A DNA stretch of 24,722 nt from MGOM01 sp035693825 (GCA_035693825.1 DASSGB010000040.1:1-24722), one strand, 5' to 3'. Positions 1-8,391 are shown, numbered from the stretch's first letter. Program-made: numbers and translations. Notes: generated from the sequence alone by a model not told the origin.

Positions 1-2
1 TC

Positions 3-113
3 AGCCTCAAGGGAACCTATGTCGACAACCGCACGGTGGAGATGACCTCGTTGGCCGACCGTCAGCGGATTCGGATCGGGACCACCGAGCTGGTGTATCA
101 CGAGCGAAGGTGA
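3..113 (+). CDS. FHA-domain protein, C-terminal end (partial)
   Basis: The open frame enters from the left edge and ends at TGA 111-113. The 36 visible residues include SLKGTYVDNRTV followed by RIRIGTTELVYH, which resembles the last strands of a forkhead-associated (FHA) domain (usual pattern S-x-N-G-T-x-V-N, then a strand ending in G-x-x-x-L). FHA domains bind phosphothreonine peptides. The stop lies 3 nt before the start of the VWA gene, so the two are probably co-transcribed. Only the end is visible, so any upstream domains are unknown. Confidence 0.6.
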   Translation, partial: SLKGTYVDNRTVEMTSLADRQRIRIGTTELVYHERR

Positions 114-116
114 AAA

Positions 117-1268
117 ATGAAACAACACCATAAGCTTCTGGCGCTGACGCTGGCTCTGGGTACGCTGCTGTCCCTCGGCTGGACGCCGGTGCAACCGCAG
201 GCCGACGCGGCCGAAGTCCGGGTGACACAGGTCGACCGTTCGCGCTTTCCGGAGGTAACGGTTTACATCTCGGTGACGGATGCGCAGGGCGAACCGGTCC
301 CGGTTTCCCCGGCGCAGCTGGCCATCGCAGAGGACGGAGTGGCGGTGGAGCCGTCATCGATCGAGGGCGCGCAGCCGGTCGATCGGCTGACGACGCTGTT
401 GGTCATGGACATCTCGGGAAGCATGGCCGTGGCGGGCAAGCTCGAGGCGGCCAAGGCGGCGGCCAAGGCGTACGTCGAGCAAATGCGCGACGACGACCAG
501 GCCGGCCTGGTCTCCTTCAATGTCGAGGTCGAATACGTGCAGCCGATCACCGGCGATCGCCGGGCCCTGAACGCGGCCATCGACGGACTCCAGGCCCACG
601 AAGACACCGCCATGTATGACGCCCTGGCGGAGGCCAACCGCATCCTGACGCCGATCGAGGGCCGCAAGGCGGTCATCGTGCTCACCGATGGGATGGACAA
701 CTCGAGCGCGGCCAGCATGGAAGAAGTGCTGTCGGGGATCGGTCCGGCCGGGCTGTCGATCTCGACCATCGGTCTGGGGGATGTGCGCCAGGTCGGTGTG
801 TCGTTTGAGGGCCTGGACGAAACCTCCCTGAGCTCCCTGGCGGCGCGCGCCGGCGGCGTGTACGAGGCCGTGCAGGATCCATCGACGCTGGTTGGGATCT
901 ACGAGCGATTCGGACGTAGCCTGCAGCACGAGTACGCCATCACCTACGTCTCCCCGGGCGCCTTTCGCGACGGGGTCAATCGGACGGTGACGGTGAGCCT
1001 GGCCGGGGCTTCGGCCGGGACCAAGGTCTACAACCCGGGCGGCGTCGTGCCCGAGGTTCCGCAGCAGGCCGCATGGACGATCTTCGGCGTAGGGATGCTG
1101 GTGCTGCTGGCGCTGCTCATCGTGCCGGCGGGGATTGCCTGGATTTTGAGACGAGCCCCGGCGCGCGCGGGAGCCCCATCATCACGCCCGGGACGGATCC
1201 GGCTTCAGGACGAGTTACCGGCTTCGGCGCAGAAGCCGACCGAAACGCGAATCCGCCTGCGGTCGTGA
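117..1268 (+). CDS. Membrane-anchored von Willebrand factor A domain protein
   Basis: This 383-aa protein starts with a Sec signal peptide (positive residues, then a hydrophobic run at about 7-22). The VWA domain covers about 90-265. Its metal-ion-dependent adhesion site is intact: DISGS at 98-102, a threonine near 164 in HEDTAMYDAL, and LTDG at 189-192. A single transmembrane helix at about 319-344 is followed by a short basic cytoplasmic tail. The topology predicts an extracytoplasmic metal-dependent binding domain, for which the ligand cannot be told from sequence. The ATG sits 3 nt after the FHA gene stop, which suggests co-expression and perhaps a shared signalling or adhesion role. Confidence 0.85.
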   Translation: MKQHHKLLALTLALGTLLSLGWTPVQPQADAAEVRVTQVDRSRFPEVTVYISVTDAQGEPVPVSPAQLAIAEDGVAVEPSSIEGAQPVDRLTTLLVMDISGSMAVAGKLEAAKAAAKAYVEQMRDDDQAGLVSFNVEVEYVQPITGDRRALNAAIDGLQAHEDTAMYDALAEANRILTPIEGRKAVIVLTDGMDNSSAASMEEVLSGIGPAGLSISTIGLGDVRQVGVSFEGLDETSLSSLAARAGGVYEAVQDPSTLVGIYERFGRSLQHEYAITYVSPGAFRDGVNRTVTVSLAGASAGTKVYNPGGVVPEVPQQAAWTIFGVGMLVLLALLIVPAGIAWILRRAPARAGAPSSRPGRIRLQDELPASAQKPTETRIRLRS

Positions 1269-1276
1269 ACAGCGGC

Positions 1277-1326
1277 CCTCACCCCTAACCCCTCTCCCGC
1301 GGAGCGGGAGAGGGGCAGAGGTGAGG
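1277..1326. terminator. GC-rich hairpin after the VWA gene
   Basis: A perfect 12-bp stem (1289-1300 with 1304-1315) has a GGA loop. Flanking 7-mers at 1277-1283 and 1320-1326 are also complementary and could extend it. The hairpin lies just past a stop codon, in a gap between convergent genes. There is no long T run, so termination is inferred from position and structure only. It could equally be a dispersed palindromic repeat. Confidence 0.5.
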
Positions 1327-1380
1327 TTGCCAATGAGGCCCGAGCCCCAGCTTAGGGGTGGAGGCTCAGGTGTGGGATCG

Positions 1381-1408
1381 GTAGGGGCGAAGCACGCTTC
1401 GCCCCTAC
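1381..1408. terminator. Perfect 28-nt palindrome between convergent genes
   Basis: Two 13-nt arms (1381-1393 and 1396-1408) are exact reverse complements with two bases between them. The palindrome begins with GTAGGGGCGAAGC and lies 2 nt from the stop of the leftward methyltransferase gene. It is probably a bidirectional terminator or a copy of a dispersed REP-like palindrome. Only this one copy is present in the window. Confidence 0.55.
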
Positions 1409-1410
1409 GC

Positions 1411-2058
1411 CTAAGGTGGCGGGATCGCCCTCAGCAGCACCAGCGGCCCCAACGTCGTGTCGAATCGTCCCGTCTCGATGACTGACACGAATCCGGCTGC
1501 CTCGATCTGACGCGGCAGCAGGCCGTCGAAGTGATCGGCGGTTTCCTCCAGGGGCCGCAACAGGGCCGCCAGGATACGCATGGTGGGCGTGCGCGGCGGT
1601 CCGAAGTCGACCAGGTGGAACTCGCCGCCGGGGCGCAGCACCCGACGAACCTCGTGGAACGCGGCCAGTCGCTCGGCGCGGGTCAGGTGATGAGACATCA
1701 GGCTTGACACGACGCGGTCGAAGGAGGCTTCGGGGTAAGGCAGCCGCGCCGCGGAGCCCTGGTCCCAGGTGATGCGGACGCCGGCCCGCTCAGCCTTTGT
1801 GCGAGCCAGCGACAGCACCTCGGGGTCTGGGTCTATGCCGGTGAGATCGACCCCGGGATGCATCTGCGCCGCCAGGATCGTCAACGTCCCCGTGCCACAC
1901 CCGAGATCCAGAACGCGCATGCCGCGGGCCAGATCCGCTTGCCGCAACAAGCGACTCTTGAAGGACCTTTCCTGCATCAGCCATCGAAGGACCGGGTCAT
2001 ATAGAGGCGTGAGCCAGCGGAAGCGGAGGGCCGGGAGGAAACGCTTGGGTGCCTTCAT
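1411..2058 (-). CDS. Class I SAM-dependent methyltransferase
   Basis: This 215-aa protein has a Rossmann-type methyltransferase fold. Motif I is DLGCGTGT at 51-58. The acidic residue ending strand 2 lies in GIDPD, there is a DRVV motif IV-like strand, and the post-motif segment is RRVLRPGGEFHLVDFG. It should transfer a methyl group from S-adenosylmethionine. The pattern resembles the UbiE/Methyltransf_11 families, but the substrate cannot be assigned. The N-terminal 40 residues are basic and amphipathic, ahead of the SAM motif. It appears monocistronic, ending against a palindrome. Confidence 0.85.
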   Translation of the reverse strand: MKAPKRFLPALRFRWLTPLYDPVLRWLMQERSFKSRLLRQADLARGMRVLDLGCGTGTLTILAAQMHPGVDLTGIDPDPEVLSLARTKAERAGVRITWDQGSAARLPYPEASFDRVVSSLMSHHLTRAERLAAFHEVRRVLRPGGEFHLVDFGPPRTPTMRILAALLRPLEETADHFDGLLPRQIEAAGFVSVIETGRFDTTLGPLVLLRAIPPP

Positions 2059-2185
2059 CCCTGGTTCCTCTCACGCTTCAGAAGAGCGTCCCCGTCGGAC
2101 GAGAAGCCATGTCGGCTCGAAGCTGAGACCGGCCATCACCACCCAGAAGCCGAGCGACAACGGGTTCGGGTGGCGTTGAAAGGCC

Positions 2186-2218
2186 TCGCGAGAGTCCAAA
2201 CGGTCGCGTTTCTCGCGA
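2186..2218. terminator. Hairpin downstream of the Hsp20 gene
   Basis: An 8-bp perfect inverted repeat (2186-2193 with 2211-2218) with a 17-nt loop lies about 90 nt beyond the stop of the leftward Hsp20 gene and upstream of the methyltransferase. There is no clear U tract. It may terminate the hsp20 transcript. The rest of 2059-2306 shows no coding signal that I can support. Confidence 0.3.
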
Positions 2219-2306
2219 ACTGCTTGACGTGGATTTCCGTGCCCAAGCGTACCTTTCCGCCCGACATCGCCGGTTCCCTTGGGTTGCCGCCGCCCTCCCT
2301 TGGTGC

Positions 2307-2702
2307 TTATGTCGCGTGCCTCTGACGCAAGTATTCGGCCCGCGACGGAGTGGGTAAGGTGACGGTGAGCAGGCCATTGGCAAAGTGCGCCTCAGCGGCG
2401 TCGTACGCCCACTCCCCTTTCGGCAAGTCGAGCATGCGGGCGACGGCGCCATCCGGCAGTTCCGAAAGAATGTAGACGCGCTCCTCGCGGATGAGTTCGC
2501 CCGGATGGCGTTCGGCCCGGATCAGCATTTTGCCAGGAGCCACGGAGACGCGGACTCTATCCGGCAGGCAGCGGGGCAGACCGGCGTTGATCACCAGATA
2601 TTGGTCGGTATGGTAGAGATTCACCGGCATGCCGCGGGCTTCGGGGGTGAGGGCCTCCAGGTGCTCTTCAACACGAACGGGAACAACGTGTTCTTCTGAC
2701 AT
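2307..2702 (-). CDS. Hsp20/alpha-crystallin small heat shock protein
   Basis: This 131-aa ATP-independent holdase is expected to form oligomers and bind unfolding proteins in the cytoplasm. The alpha-crystallin domain covers about 26-117. It opens with MPVNLYHTDQYLV and closes with the signature strand GLLTVTLP at 110-117. The N-terminal arm is short, and an I-x-I/V tail motif is not evident. The start at 2702 is chosen because AAGGAG lies just upstream (2709-2714) and the alignment with the family begins here. An open frame extends 39 codons further upstream but lacks family similarity. It appears monocistronic. Confidence 0.88.
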   Translation of the reverse strand: MSEEHVVPVRVEEHLEALTPEARGMPVNLYHTDQYLVINAGLPRCLPDRVRVSVAPGKMLIRAERHPGELIREERVYILSELPDGAVARMLDLPKGEWAYDAAEAHFANGLLTVTLPTPSRAEYLRQRHAT

Positions 2703-3030
2703 GGGAAGCTCCTTTTCGAACGGCTCAGATAGAGCGATGGGAACCTTGGCCACTGAATGAGCAGGAAGGAGCTGCGCGGACCAGCCATCACGTAGCCCGT
2801 CAGCTGCATCGGCAGCCATCCTCGTCGCCGTCGTCCAGCCCGACGTCGACGCGTGAGACGGAGATCACCGGCTGGCAGACCCGGTCGTGCCCAGACTGGC
2901 GTGTGACGCGCAGGGAGCTCCTGAGGGGACAGGGCCCAAGCGGCTTCTCTCTGCTTGAGGCCGTCGCAGAGCGCCTGTGACTCTACGCCTGCCTCTGTCC
3001 AAGCGGGATGCCGGCCTCCCCACCAGGCGA
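2703..3030. other. Intergenic region, no gene seen
   Basis: These 328 bases lie between the end of the HAD hydrolase gene and the start of the Hsp20 gene, both leftward. Short open frames cross it, but none shows family motifs or a ribosome site. I found no CIRCE-type repeat (TTAGCACTC-N9-GAGTGCTAA). It should hold the hsp20 promoter, but I cannot point to a convincing one. Confidence 0.5.
2709..2714 (-). promoter_or_regulatory. Ribosome binding site deciding the Hsp20 start
   Basis: On the minus strand AAGGAG precedes ATG (2702-2700) by 6 nt. It supports the shorter 131-aa product over an upstream in-frame start. Confidence 0.65.
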
Positions 3031-3642
3031 TTACACCTCGACTTCGAACGCACGCAGCTCATGCCGGAGCGCGACCGGGCCCTGATAGTGAATTGTGCGC
3101 ATGCCGCACGACGCCGCGCACTCGAGGTTAAGGGGCCGGTCATCAATGAGCACGCACTCCTCGGGAGGGCGCTGGGTGAGGTCTAGCGCCAGCCGGTAGA
3201 TCGCCTCGTCGGGCTTCCGCACGCCGACGTAGCAAGAGCTGACAAACACGCTGAAGTACCGCCGCAGGCCGAAGCGCTCGATGCGGTGGCGGTTGAGCTC
3301 CAGCGACTCGTTATTCAACGCGGCCAGCAGATAGCGCCTGCCCGCCGCCAGGCGCTCCACGACCTCAAGAGCCTCCGGGTGCGGATGGGACTGCCCGAAC
3401 ATGAATTCGGCGAATTGCTCTCTGGTGAATGGCCTCGGCCGGTAGAAGATGGTGTGCTCGAGGTAGCCGTCTAAGCCGAGCCCGCCGGTCTCAAACGCAG
3501 CGACCACCAGCTCGTGGCGGTCTCCGAACTCCACCGGATCCAGCTCGAACCGTTCCGCCGCGGCGGCCCGTGCCAACCGGTCCCATCCGTTGGTGAGAAG
3601 GACTCCGCCGATGTCCCAGAACAGCGCGGTGATCTCCGGCAT
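3031..3642 (-). CDS. HAD-superfamily hydrolase
   Basis: This 203-aa protein has the haloacid dehalogenase layout. Motif I is FWDIGGVL with nucleophile Asp10. Motif II is the strand ending LAALNNES (Asn110/Asn111). Motif III is Lys143 in GVRKPD, and motif IV is VLIDDRP (Asp167/Asp168). The second motif-I aspartate, the general acid in phosphatases, is replaced by Gly12, as in the subgroup with a DxGGV motif. Catalysis is therefore still possible, but the substrate class is unclear. It starts 8 nt after the aldolase stop and is the last gene of a leftward operon, so a sugar-phosphate substrate is a reasonable guess from context only. Confidence 0.82.
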   Translation of the reverse strand: MPEITALFWDIGGVLLTNGWDRLARAAAAERFELDPVEFGDRHELVVAAFETGGLGLDGYLEHTIFYRPRPFTREQFAEFMFGQSHPHPEALEVVERLAAGRRYLLAALNNESLELNRHRIERFGLRRYFSVFVSSCYVGVRKPDEAIYRLALDLTQRPPEECVLIDDRPLNLECAASCGMRTIHYQGPVALRHELRAFEVEV

Positions 3643-3650
3643 AGGCGCCG

Positions 3651-4574
3651 TCAGGAGGCCGTCCCCCGGTAGATGTCCATGATGGTGCGCAGCAGCCGAA
3701 GGGCCTCGTCCTTAGGCCGCTGGAACGCGTTGCGTCCGATGATCGAGCCGAAGCCGCCGCCGCCACGGATCCCCCGCACGTTCTCGAAGATCTGCGCGTC
3801 TTCTTCGCGAGGTCCTCCCGAGAAGATGACGATCCTCCTGCCACCGAAGGCACTTTGGACAACATGGCGCACGCGGTCCGCCAGCGCCTCGACGGGGATC
3901 TCGTGCCGCTGGTAGACGGCGCGGGCCTCGGGCTGCTCGATGTGGGCCGTGGGCAGTTTGACCTTGATGATGTGCGCCCCGAGCTGCGCGGCGATGTGCG
4001 CGGCGTAGGCCGTGACGTCCACGGCCGTCTCGCCCTCTTTGCTGAGGCCGGAGCCGCGCGGATAGGACCACACCACCACGGCCAGGCCGCATGCTCGAGC
4101 CCGCCGCACGATCTCCGCGAGCTGCTCATACATCTCGCCGGCGCGTGCCGAGCCCGGATAGATGGTGAACCCCACAGCGCCGCAGCCCAGCCGGAGCGCA
4201 TCCTCCACGCTGGCGGTGAGAGCTTGCACCGGGTCCGGATCGTTGAAGAGCAGGTCGTGGCTGTTGAGCTTCAGGATCAGGGGGATGCGCTCGGGGAACT
4301 CCGCCGCCCCGGCTTCCAGGAATCCCAGCGGGGCGGCGAAGGCGTTGCAGCCGGCCTCAACCGCCAGGTCGACGTGGTAGCGGGGGTCGTAGGCGGGCGG
4401 ATTGGGGGCAAAGCTGCGTGCCGGGCCGTGCTCAAAACCCTGATCAACAGGCAGGATCACAAGCCGCCCGGTTCCGCCGAGGGTTCCGTGATGGAGGATG
4501 CGCGCCAGGTTGGCGATGGTCCCCGGACTTTCGGCCCGGTACCAGGAAAGGATCTCCTGAATGCGCTCACTCAT
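3651..4574 (-). CDS. fbaB: Class I fructose-bisphosphate aldolase (FbaB/DhnA type)
   Basis: This 307-aa TIM-barrel aldolase is expected to cleave fructose 1,6-bisphosphate into glyceraldehyde 3-phosphate and dihydroxyacetone phosphate via a Schiff base. Visible signatures are LPVDQGFEHGPARSF at 41-55, the HIIKVKLP strand at 201-208 carrying the likely Schiff-base lysine, FSGGP at 251-255, and the phosphate-binding glycine-rich loop GGGGFGSIIGRNAFQR at 271-286. The ATG at 4574 is chosen because family members begin at this point. A GTG four codons upstream (4586) is possible. No strong ribosome site is seen, so translational coupling to the preceding gene, which stops at 4593, is likely. Confidence 0.88.
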   Translation of the reverse strand: MSERIQEILSWYRAESPGTIANLARILHHGTLGGTGRLVILPVDQGFEHGPARSFAPNPPAYDPRYHVDLAVEAGCNAFAAPLGFLEAGAAEFPERIPLILKLNSHDLLFNDPDPVQALTASVEDALRLGCGAVGFTIYPGSARAGEMYEQLAEIVRRARACGLAVVVWSYPRGSGLSKEGETAVDVTAYAAHIAAQLGAHIIKVKLPTAHIEQPEARAVYQRHEIPVEALADRVRHVVQSAFGGRRIVIFSGGPREEDAQIFENVRGIRGGGGFGSIIGRNAFQRPKDEALRLLRTIMDIYRGTAS

Positions 4575-4592
4575 CGCGGATGGCACTCACAC

Positions 4593-6305
4593 TCAAACGA
4601 CGAACGGATCCCAGCTGCCATATCGGTCTCGGATCGGCCCCCGCGGCACGCTCAGCACGATCAGGATTACGCCGGCAACGAGGTCGCTGACGCGAGCCGC
4701 CAGGGAAACGTCGGGGAGAAACCAAATCGCCACGGCAATCGCCAGCCCGATAAGCACATTCAGGAATCGGACCGTGCGGGTCACCTCGGCCCAGGCGACG
4801 AACGCAATGACGACCGCCAGGGCGCCAAACACGCTCTCGAAGTTGAAGGCGGGGCCGCGCGTCCCGAAGACCCACGGCGCGGCGATCACCCAGACGCCGA
4901 CCAACGCGCTGGCAAGCAGACGCCAGGAGAAGCTGGCGCCCCAGAGAATCCCGGCCACGCCGGGCGCAGGACGGCGGCTGAGGCCAATGTCCTCCACCGG
5001 CTTGGGAAGGTCCCCGCCGGTCCAAAACAGGCGCCAGGCCGACCTGCCCGCCCGCTTGCCGATGATCAGAAACTGGATCATGGCGACAATCTCATCGAGC
5101 GAGACCGCCACCATGATCAGCATGAACAGCGCCGTGATCAGGCAGAGCGTGCACCAGGCCCCGACGGCGATTGGCTGCATCATGATCAACACGGTGCTGG
5201 TGATTCCCAACGGAACCACGACGAGGCCGAACATCGCCACCATCCACGGCATCGTCCGCCATCTCCGCGCATCGCCCATGACGGCTGAGAGCAATTCGAG
5301 GATGTACGTGTAAGCGCCCAGGCCCGCGTCCGAAACCGGGAAGGCGCCAGAGACTGCCGAGGTCAGGACCATCTCGGTCCCCTCGCCGAAGAGCGGGTCC
5401 CAGGCTGCCGGAATGTGGCCCAGTTGAAAGGAAGCCATGTAGCGCGAGAGGAAGAAGCTCAAGGTGGCCAGGACGATGACCGGCGCCCGCTGGGCCCAGG
5501 TCGAGGGGTTGTAGGTCCAGCCCGGAGGCACCTCCGGCCCTAGCATCTTACTGCGCATCGGGATGATCACCGAGAAGGCGATGATGAGCGTGCCGACCAG
5601 CGTGTCGTTGGCGTAGGACGCCGGCGTCGGCGCCCAGAGGAGAAGTGGCGCGAACACCACCCAGAGCCCGACGGCCGCGTTGGCCCAGGGCGCCCAGGCG
5701 AGCCGGCGCATGCTGAGGATGGCGAAGGCTACCACCAGCGCTCCGCTGATCATGTCGCTCCAGGCCAGCGCGGGGCTGCCGTAGGCGAGGGCCGCCGGGC
5801 TGAAGATGAGCCAGGCGCCCAGCGGCATCACCGCGATGTGCACCCAATGCTCCGCCACCACGTGCCAGGCCATCAGCGGGCCGTGTTCCAGTTCATTCAC
5901 GTCGGGTTCCGGGCGCAGCCGCTCGATCTCCTCATACAACTCAGCTTCGTGGCTCAGGAGGGACGTCGGCAGCTCCCGCACCAACCCCTTGCGGTCTTGC
6001 AGCGGGCGCATCGCCTCGATGTGCCCCCTGGGATCCGTGTCCATCAGGTGCTGTGCGTGGGCGTCGTGGAGGCGCTGCTCCGCCATTTCGCGGTCGTGCT
6101 CGCGCCCCAGCACCGCTTGCAGGACACGCATCTCCTGCAGGTGCGCCAGCAGTTTCTCCACGCGTTCGGAAAACCGCATGGGCGCCTGCGCGGCCTGTGC
6201 GTCGTGGCCTCCGTGCCCCTCGCTTGCCTGAGCGCGGTCGGCGTGGCCCTCCTGCTCGGACTGGCCGTGCCTCGTGTGGGAGTCGTTTTCGGATTTGTCG
6301 CTCAC
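4593..6305 (-). CDS. SPW-repeat / vitamin K epoxide reductase fusion membrane protein
   Basis: This 570-aa protein has three parts. Residues 1-45 are hydrophilic and histidine-rich, and 45-135 are helical and charged, probably coiled coil. An SPW-repeat membrane module (paired helices, WLIFSP then WVVFAP) spans about 155-250. A VKOR-like module spans about 272-405, with AFPVSDAGLGAY and the redox motif WCTLC (Cys385, Cys388). A second SPW module spans about 458-555. VKOR proteins use the CxxC pair to oxidise quinol-linked partners and drive disulfide formation. Cys385 and Cys388 are the only cysteines in the whole protein, so the usual loop cysteines that pass electrons to a partner are absent. 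Its ATG overlaps the SDR stop by 4 nt. Confidence 0.8.
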   Translation of the reverse strand: MSDKSENDSHTRHGQSEQEGHADRAQASEGHGGHDAQAAQAPMRFSERVEKLLAHLQEMRVLQAVLGREHDREMAEQRLHDAHAQHLMDTDPRGHIEAMRPLQDRKGLVRELPTSLLSHEAELYEEIERLRPEPDVNELEHGPLMAWHVVAEHWVHIAVMPLGAWLIFSPAALAYGSPALAWSDMISGALVVAFAILSMRRLAWAPWANAAVGLWVVFAPLLLWAPTPASYANDTLVGTLIIAFSVIIPMRSKMLGPEVPPGWTYNPSTWAQRAPVIVLATLSFFLSRYMASFQLGHIPAAWDPLFGEGTEMVLTSAVSGAFPVSDAGLGAYTYILELLSAVMGDARRWRTMPWMVAMFGLVVVPLGITSTVLIMMQPIAVGAWCTLCLITALFMLIMVAVSLDEIVAMIQFLIIGKRAGRSAWRLFWTGGDLPKPVEDIGLSRRPAPGVAGILWGASFSWRLLASALVGVWVIAAPWVFGTRGPAFNFESVFGALAVVIAFVAWAEVTRTVRFLNVLIGLAIAVAIWFLPDVSLAARVSDLVAGVILIVLSVPRGPIRDRYGSWDPFVV

Positions 6306-7480
6306 AGGGAACTCCCGTGCTCAGCCCGAGGCTGTGCGGTCATGCCAGTGATCCGATCGCGTAGCTCCTCCAGCCGCGGCCCAGGCACCTCGCCGTCCGG
6401 CGCGTGCGGCGCGACCGCCTCCAGCCAGGCCGGTATCGCCAGTTCGTTCTCCCGGTACCAGGCCCAAGGATCGGCTTTGAGGGCGGCGACGACCTTCGGC
6501 AGGCTCTCCCGCAGCCGGCGGCGAGGTTCCCAGCCGACCACCGTGCGCGCGCGAGTGATGTCCAGTTCGAAATGCTCATCGGCTCGGTCGATCATCCAGG
6601 GCTTGACGAAGGGGATTCGCCACAGCCGCAGTGTGTCCATCAGCCACGTCCCGAGTTTCGCCAGCGGTTTCGGGAGCGCGAGCGTCTTCCAGTCCTCGCC
6701 GTGAATCAGGTGGCCCAGCAGCACCTGCAGCTCCGCGTATCCCAGCGTCTGCGGCTCGCCCACCCCCAACACAAGCTCGGGCGGCAGCTCCGATCGCCGC
6801 TCGACAAGCCGGACATAGAGGTCCACTACATCCTCGCGGTGGACCATGGCCTGGCCGTGAGTGAGATTCCCGGCGAAAACGTAGGCCGTGGGGTCGCGTT
6901 CGAAGATCCGTTGAACCTGGCGCGGCAGCGGGGCGGAGTGCCCCAGGTCGTCGTAGACGCCGGCGATCCGTAGGATGACCGCCGGGATGTCGCCCCTCTC
7001 CTGACGGATCACCTGCTCGGTGCGCACCTTGGACTGCGGGTATGCCCAGGTGGGGTGGATCGATGAGTCCTCGGTGATGGGCTTGCCTGGAGTCGTGGGC
7101 GCGTGGACCAACATCGTGCTGGAGAAGATGAATTGCCCGACCCGAAAGCCCATCTCGCGCAACAGGCGGAGCAATCGTGCCGTGCCGCGCACAGTGACCT
7201 TCTCATAGAGAGGGCTGGGCGCGCCGGAGAAGTCGTAGTACGCGGCGAAATGCAGCACCGACGCCAACACGCCCCCGTGCAATTCCCGGACGGTCTCCAG
7301 CCCGCGCCGCAGACTGGGCTCAGAGGTGAGGTCGACGTAGAGGCACTCGGCCGGAGGCGGCGGATGGGAGGGAGCGCGGCGGTCGAAGCCCACGACGTTG
7401 TACCCCTGGCTGAGCCGATGCGACACGGCGTAGCCGAGGTAGCCGCTGCTACCTGTGACCAAGACCGTCTCCTGAGCCAA
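6302..7480 (-). CDS. NAD-dependent epimerase/dehydratase (extended SDR)
   Basis: This 392-aa extended short-chain dehydrogenase/reductase has an N-terminal Rossmann motif TGSSGYLG at 9-16, an acidic residue after strand 2 (GFDRR, favouring NAD), the HFAAYYDF region, and the catalytic Ser/Thr near 120-122 with Tyr147 and Lys151 (YPQSK). Family members act on nucleotide sugars, sterols or hopanoid-like lipids. The C-terminal third (about 270-392) does not match a specific sugar epimerase, so the substrate is not assigned. It is the first gene of the leftward operon and overlaps the SPW-VKOR gene by 4 nt (ATGA), implying translational coupling. Confidence 0.85.
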   Translation of the reverse strand: MAQETVLVTGSSGYLGYAVSHRLSQGYNVVGFDRRAPSHPPPPAECLYVDLTSEPSLRRGLETVRELHGGVLASVLHFAAYYDFSGAPSPLYEKVTVRGTARLLRLLREMGFRVGQFIFSSTMLVHAPTTPGKPITEDSSIHPTWAYPQSKVRTEQVIRQERGDIPAVILRIAGVYDDLGHSAPLPRQVQRIFERDPTAYVFAGNLTHGQAMVHREDVVDLYVRLVERRSELPPELVLGVGEPQTLGYAELQVLLGHLIHGEDWKTLALPKPLAKLGTWLMDTLRLWRIPFVKPWMIDRADEHFELDITRARTVVGWEPRRRLRESLPKVVAALKADPWAWYRENELAIPAWLEAVAPHAPDGEVPGPRLEELRDRITGMTAQPRAEHGSSL

Positions 7481-7521
7481 GGCTTCCTCTGGCCACAGAG
7501 CGCCCCGACCTCCGGTCGGAG

Positions 7522-7713
7522 TCAGGCGCCGTGGGCGGCCAATCTAATAATCTGCCGTTTCAGGCACTCCAGGTCCGCCGAGGCCGATGCATACAGAATC
7601 TTGACTTCGTTGGTGGCAGCGTTCATGGTGGCAACCAGGACGCCGGGCACGGGCTTGAGGGCATCCTCGATTCGAGCGACGCACTCGGCGCAGCACAACC
7701 CGCTGACTAGAGG
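7522..7713 (-). pseudogene. HMA (heavy-metal-associated) domain remnant or non-ATG small metallochaperone
   Basis: Read on the minus strand, this frame gives a clear HMA domain. It has VSGLCCAECVARIEDAL with metal-binding cysteines in C-x-x-C (codons at 7690-7692 and 7681-7683), then KPVPGVLVATMNAATNEVK, and it ends HGA at TGA 7522-7524. The frame is open upstream to a stop at 7801-7803 but contains no ATG or GTG before the metal site. The only conventional start is a TTG at 7696-7698, which would cut off the first strand. The upstream codons read as low-complexity basic sequence. It is either a truncated relic or a gene using a rare start. A neighbouring intact HMA gene at 10667 supports a copper context. 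The left end of the domain is approximate. Confidence 0.6.
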
Positions 7714-7899
7714 CGAGTTGCCTGACCGTGGCCCGGCCGGCCTCGCCCTGAGGGCGCCCTTGAACCTTATTACCGGGGCAGGGTGACGGCAACCGCCCTT
7801 TCAAGGAATTTGGCCGCGCCGAATGGCGCATACGTCCCGAGGCCAAAGGGCGCTGAGGTCAAGCGCCATCGTCGACTAGGCTTGAGCGAGGGAGGTGGG

Positions 7900-8391
7900 A
7901 TGCCTGGAGAACCCCCGCGCCGATTTGTGCTGATCCCCCTTGCGGCGGGCTTGCTCGGCAGCCTGCTGCTGACAGCCGTGTACCTCGGCATCGTGACGCT
8001 GGCCGAGTCGACCGAGCACGCTCTCCAACTCTTCTGGCAGGACCGAATCTACGTTGTGCCCATCCTGCTTGGTTTTGGCGTTCAGTCGGGCCTCTTTGCG
8101 CGGCTGCGGCTCGGGCCGAGGGTCCACATGGCTGCGGCCGGAGCGTCGACGGCCGCCGGTGGCGGCATGTCGACGGCTGCCATGGTCGCGTGCTGTCTCC
8201 ACCATGCGGCCGACGTTCTGCCGGTGTTGGGCCTGAGCGCCGCGGCCGCGTTCCTGGCGCAATGGAAGGTGCCTTTCATGATCGTCGGCTTGCTCACCAA
8301 CATGGCCGGCATTCTCATCATGCTGCGAGCGCTGCGGCGCGTCCAGCGACATGCCGAATCCCGGCCGGCCATGGCCGAGGCGTCCGTATGA
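7900..8391 (+). CDS. Small multi-spanning membrane protein with CCxHH motif
   Basis: This 163-aa protein has about four transmembrane helices (roughly 10-32, 50-66, 105-121, 125-143). A distinctive ACCLHHAADVLPVLGLS segment holds Cys98, Cys99, His101, His102 and Asp105 at or near a membrane boundary. Cys-Cys-x-His-His arrays are good soft-metal ligands, so transport or sensing of copper or a similar ion is plausible. I do not recognise a named family with certainty. The start at 7900 is chosen because GGAGGT lies 3 nt upstream and the preceding 39 codons look non-coding. Its stop overlaps the following lipoprotein start (ATGA), so the two are translationally coupled. Confidence 0.75.
   Translation: MPGEPPRRFVLIPLAAGLLGSLLLTAVYLGIVTLAESTEHALQLFWQDRIYVVPILLGFGVQSGLFARLRLGPRVHMAAAGASTAAGGGMSTAAMVACCLHHAADVLPVLGLSAAAAFLAQWKVPFMIVGLLTNMAGILIMLRALRRVQRHAESRPAMAEASV

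Noticed and set aside
3855..5288. A 477-codon plus-strand frame opposite the aldolase and SPW-VKOR genes
   Set aside because: It crosses the junction of two well-supported minus-strand genes and has shadow-like composition.
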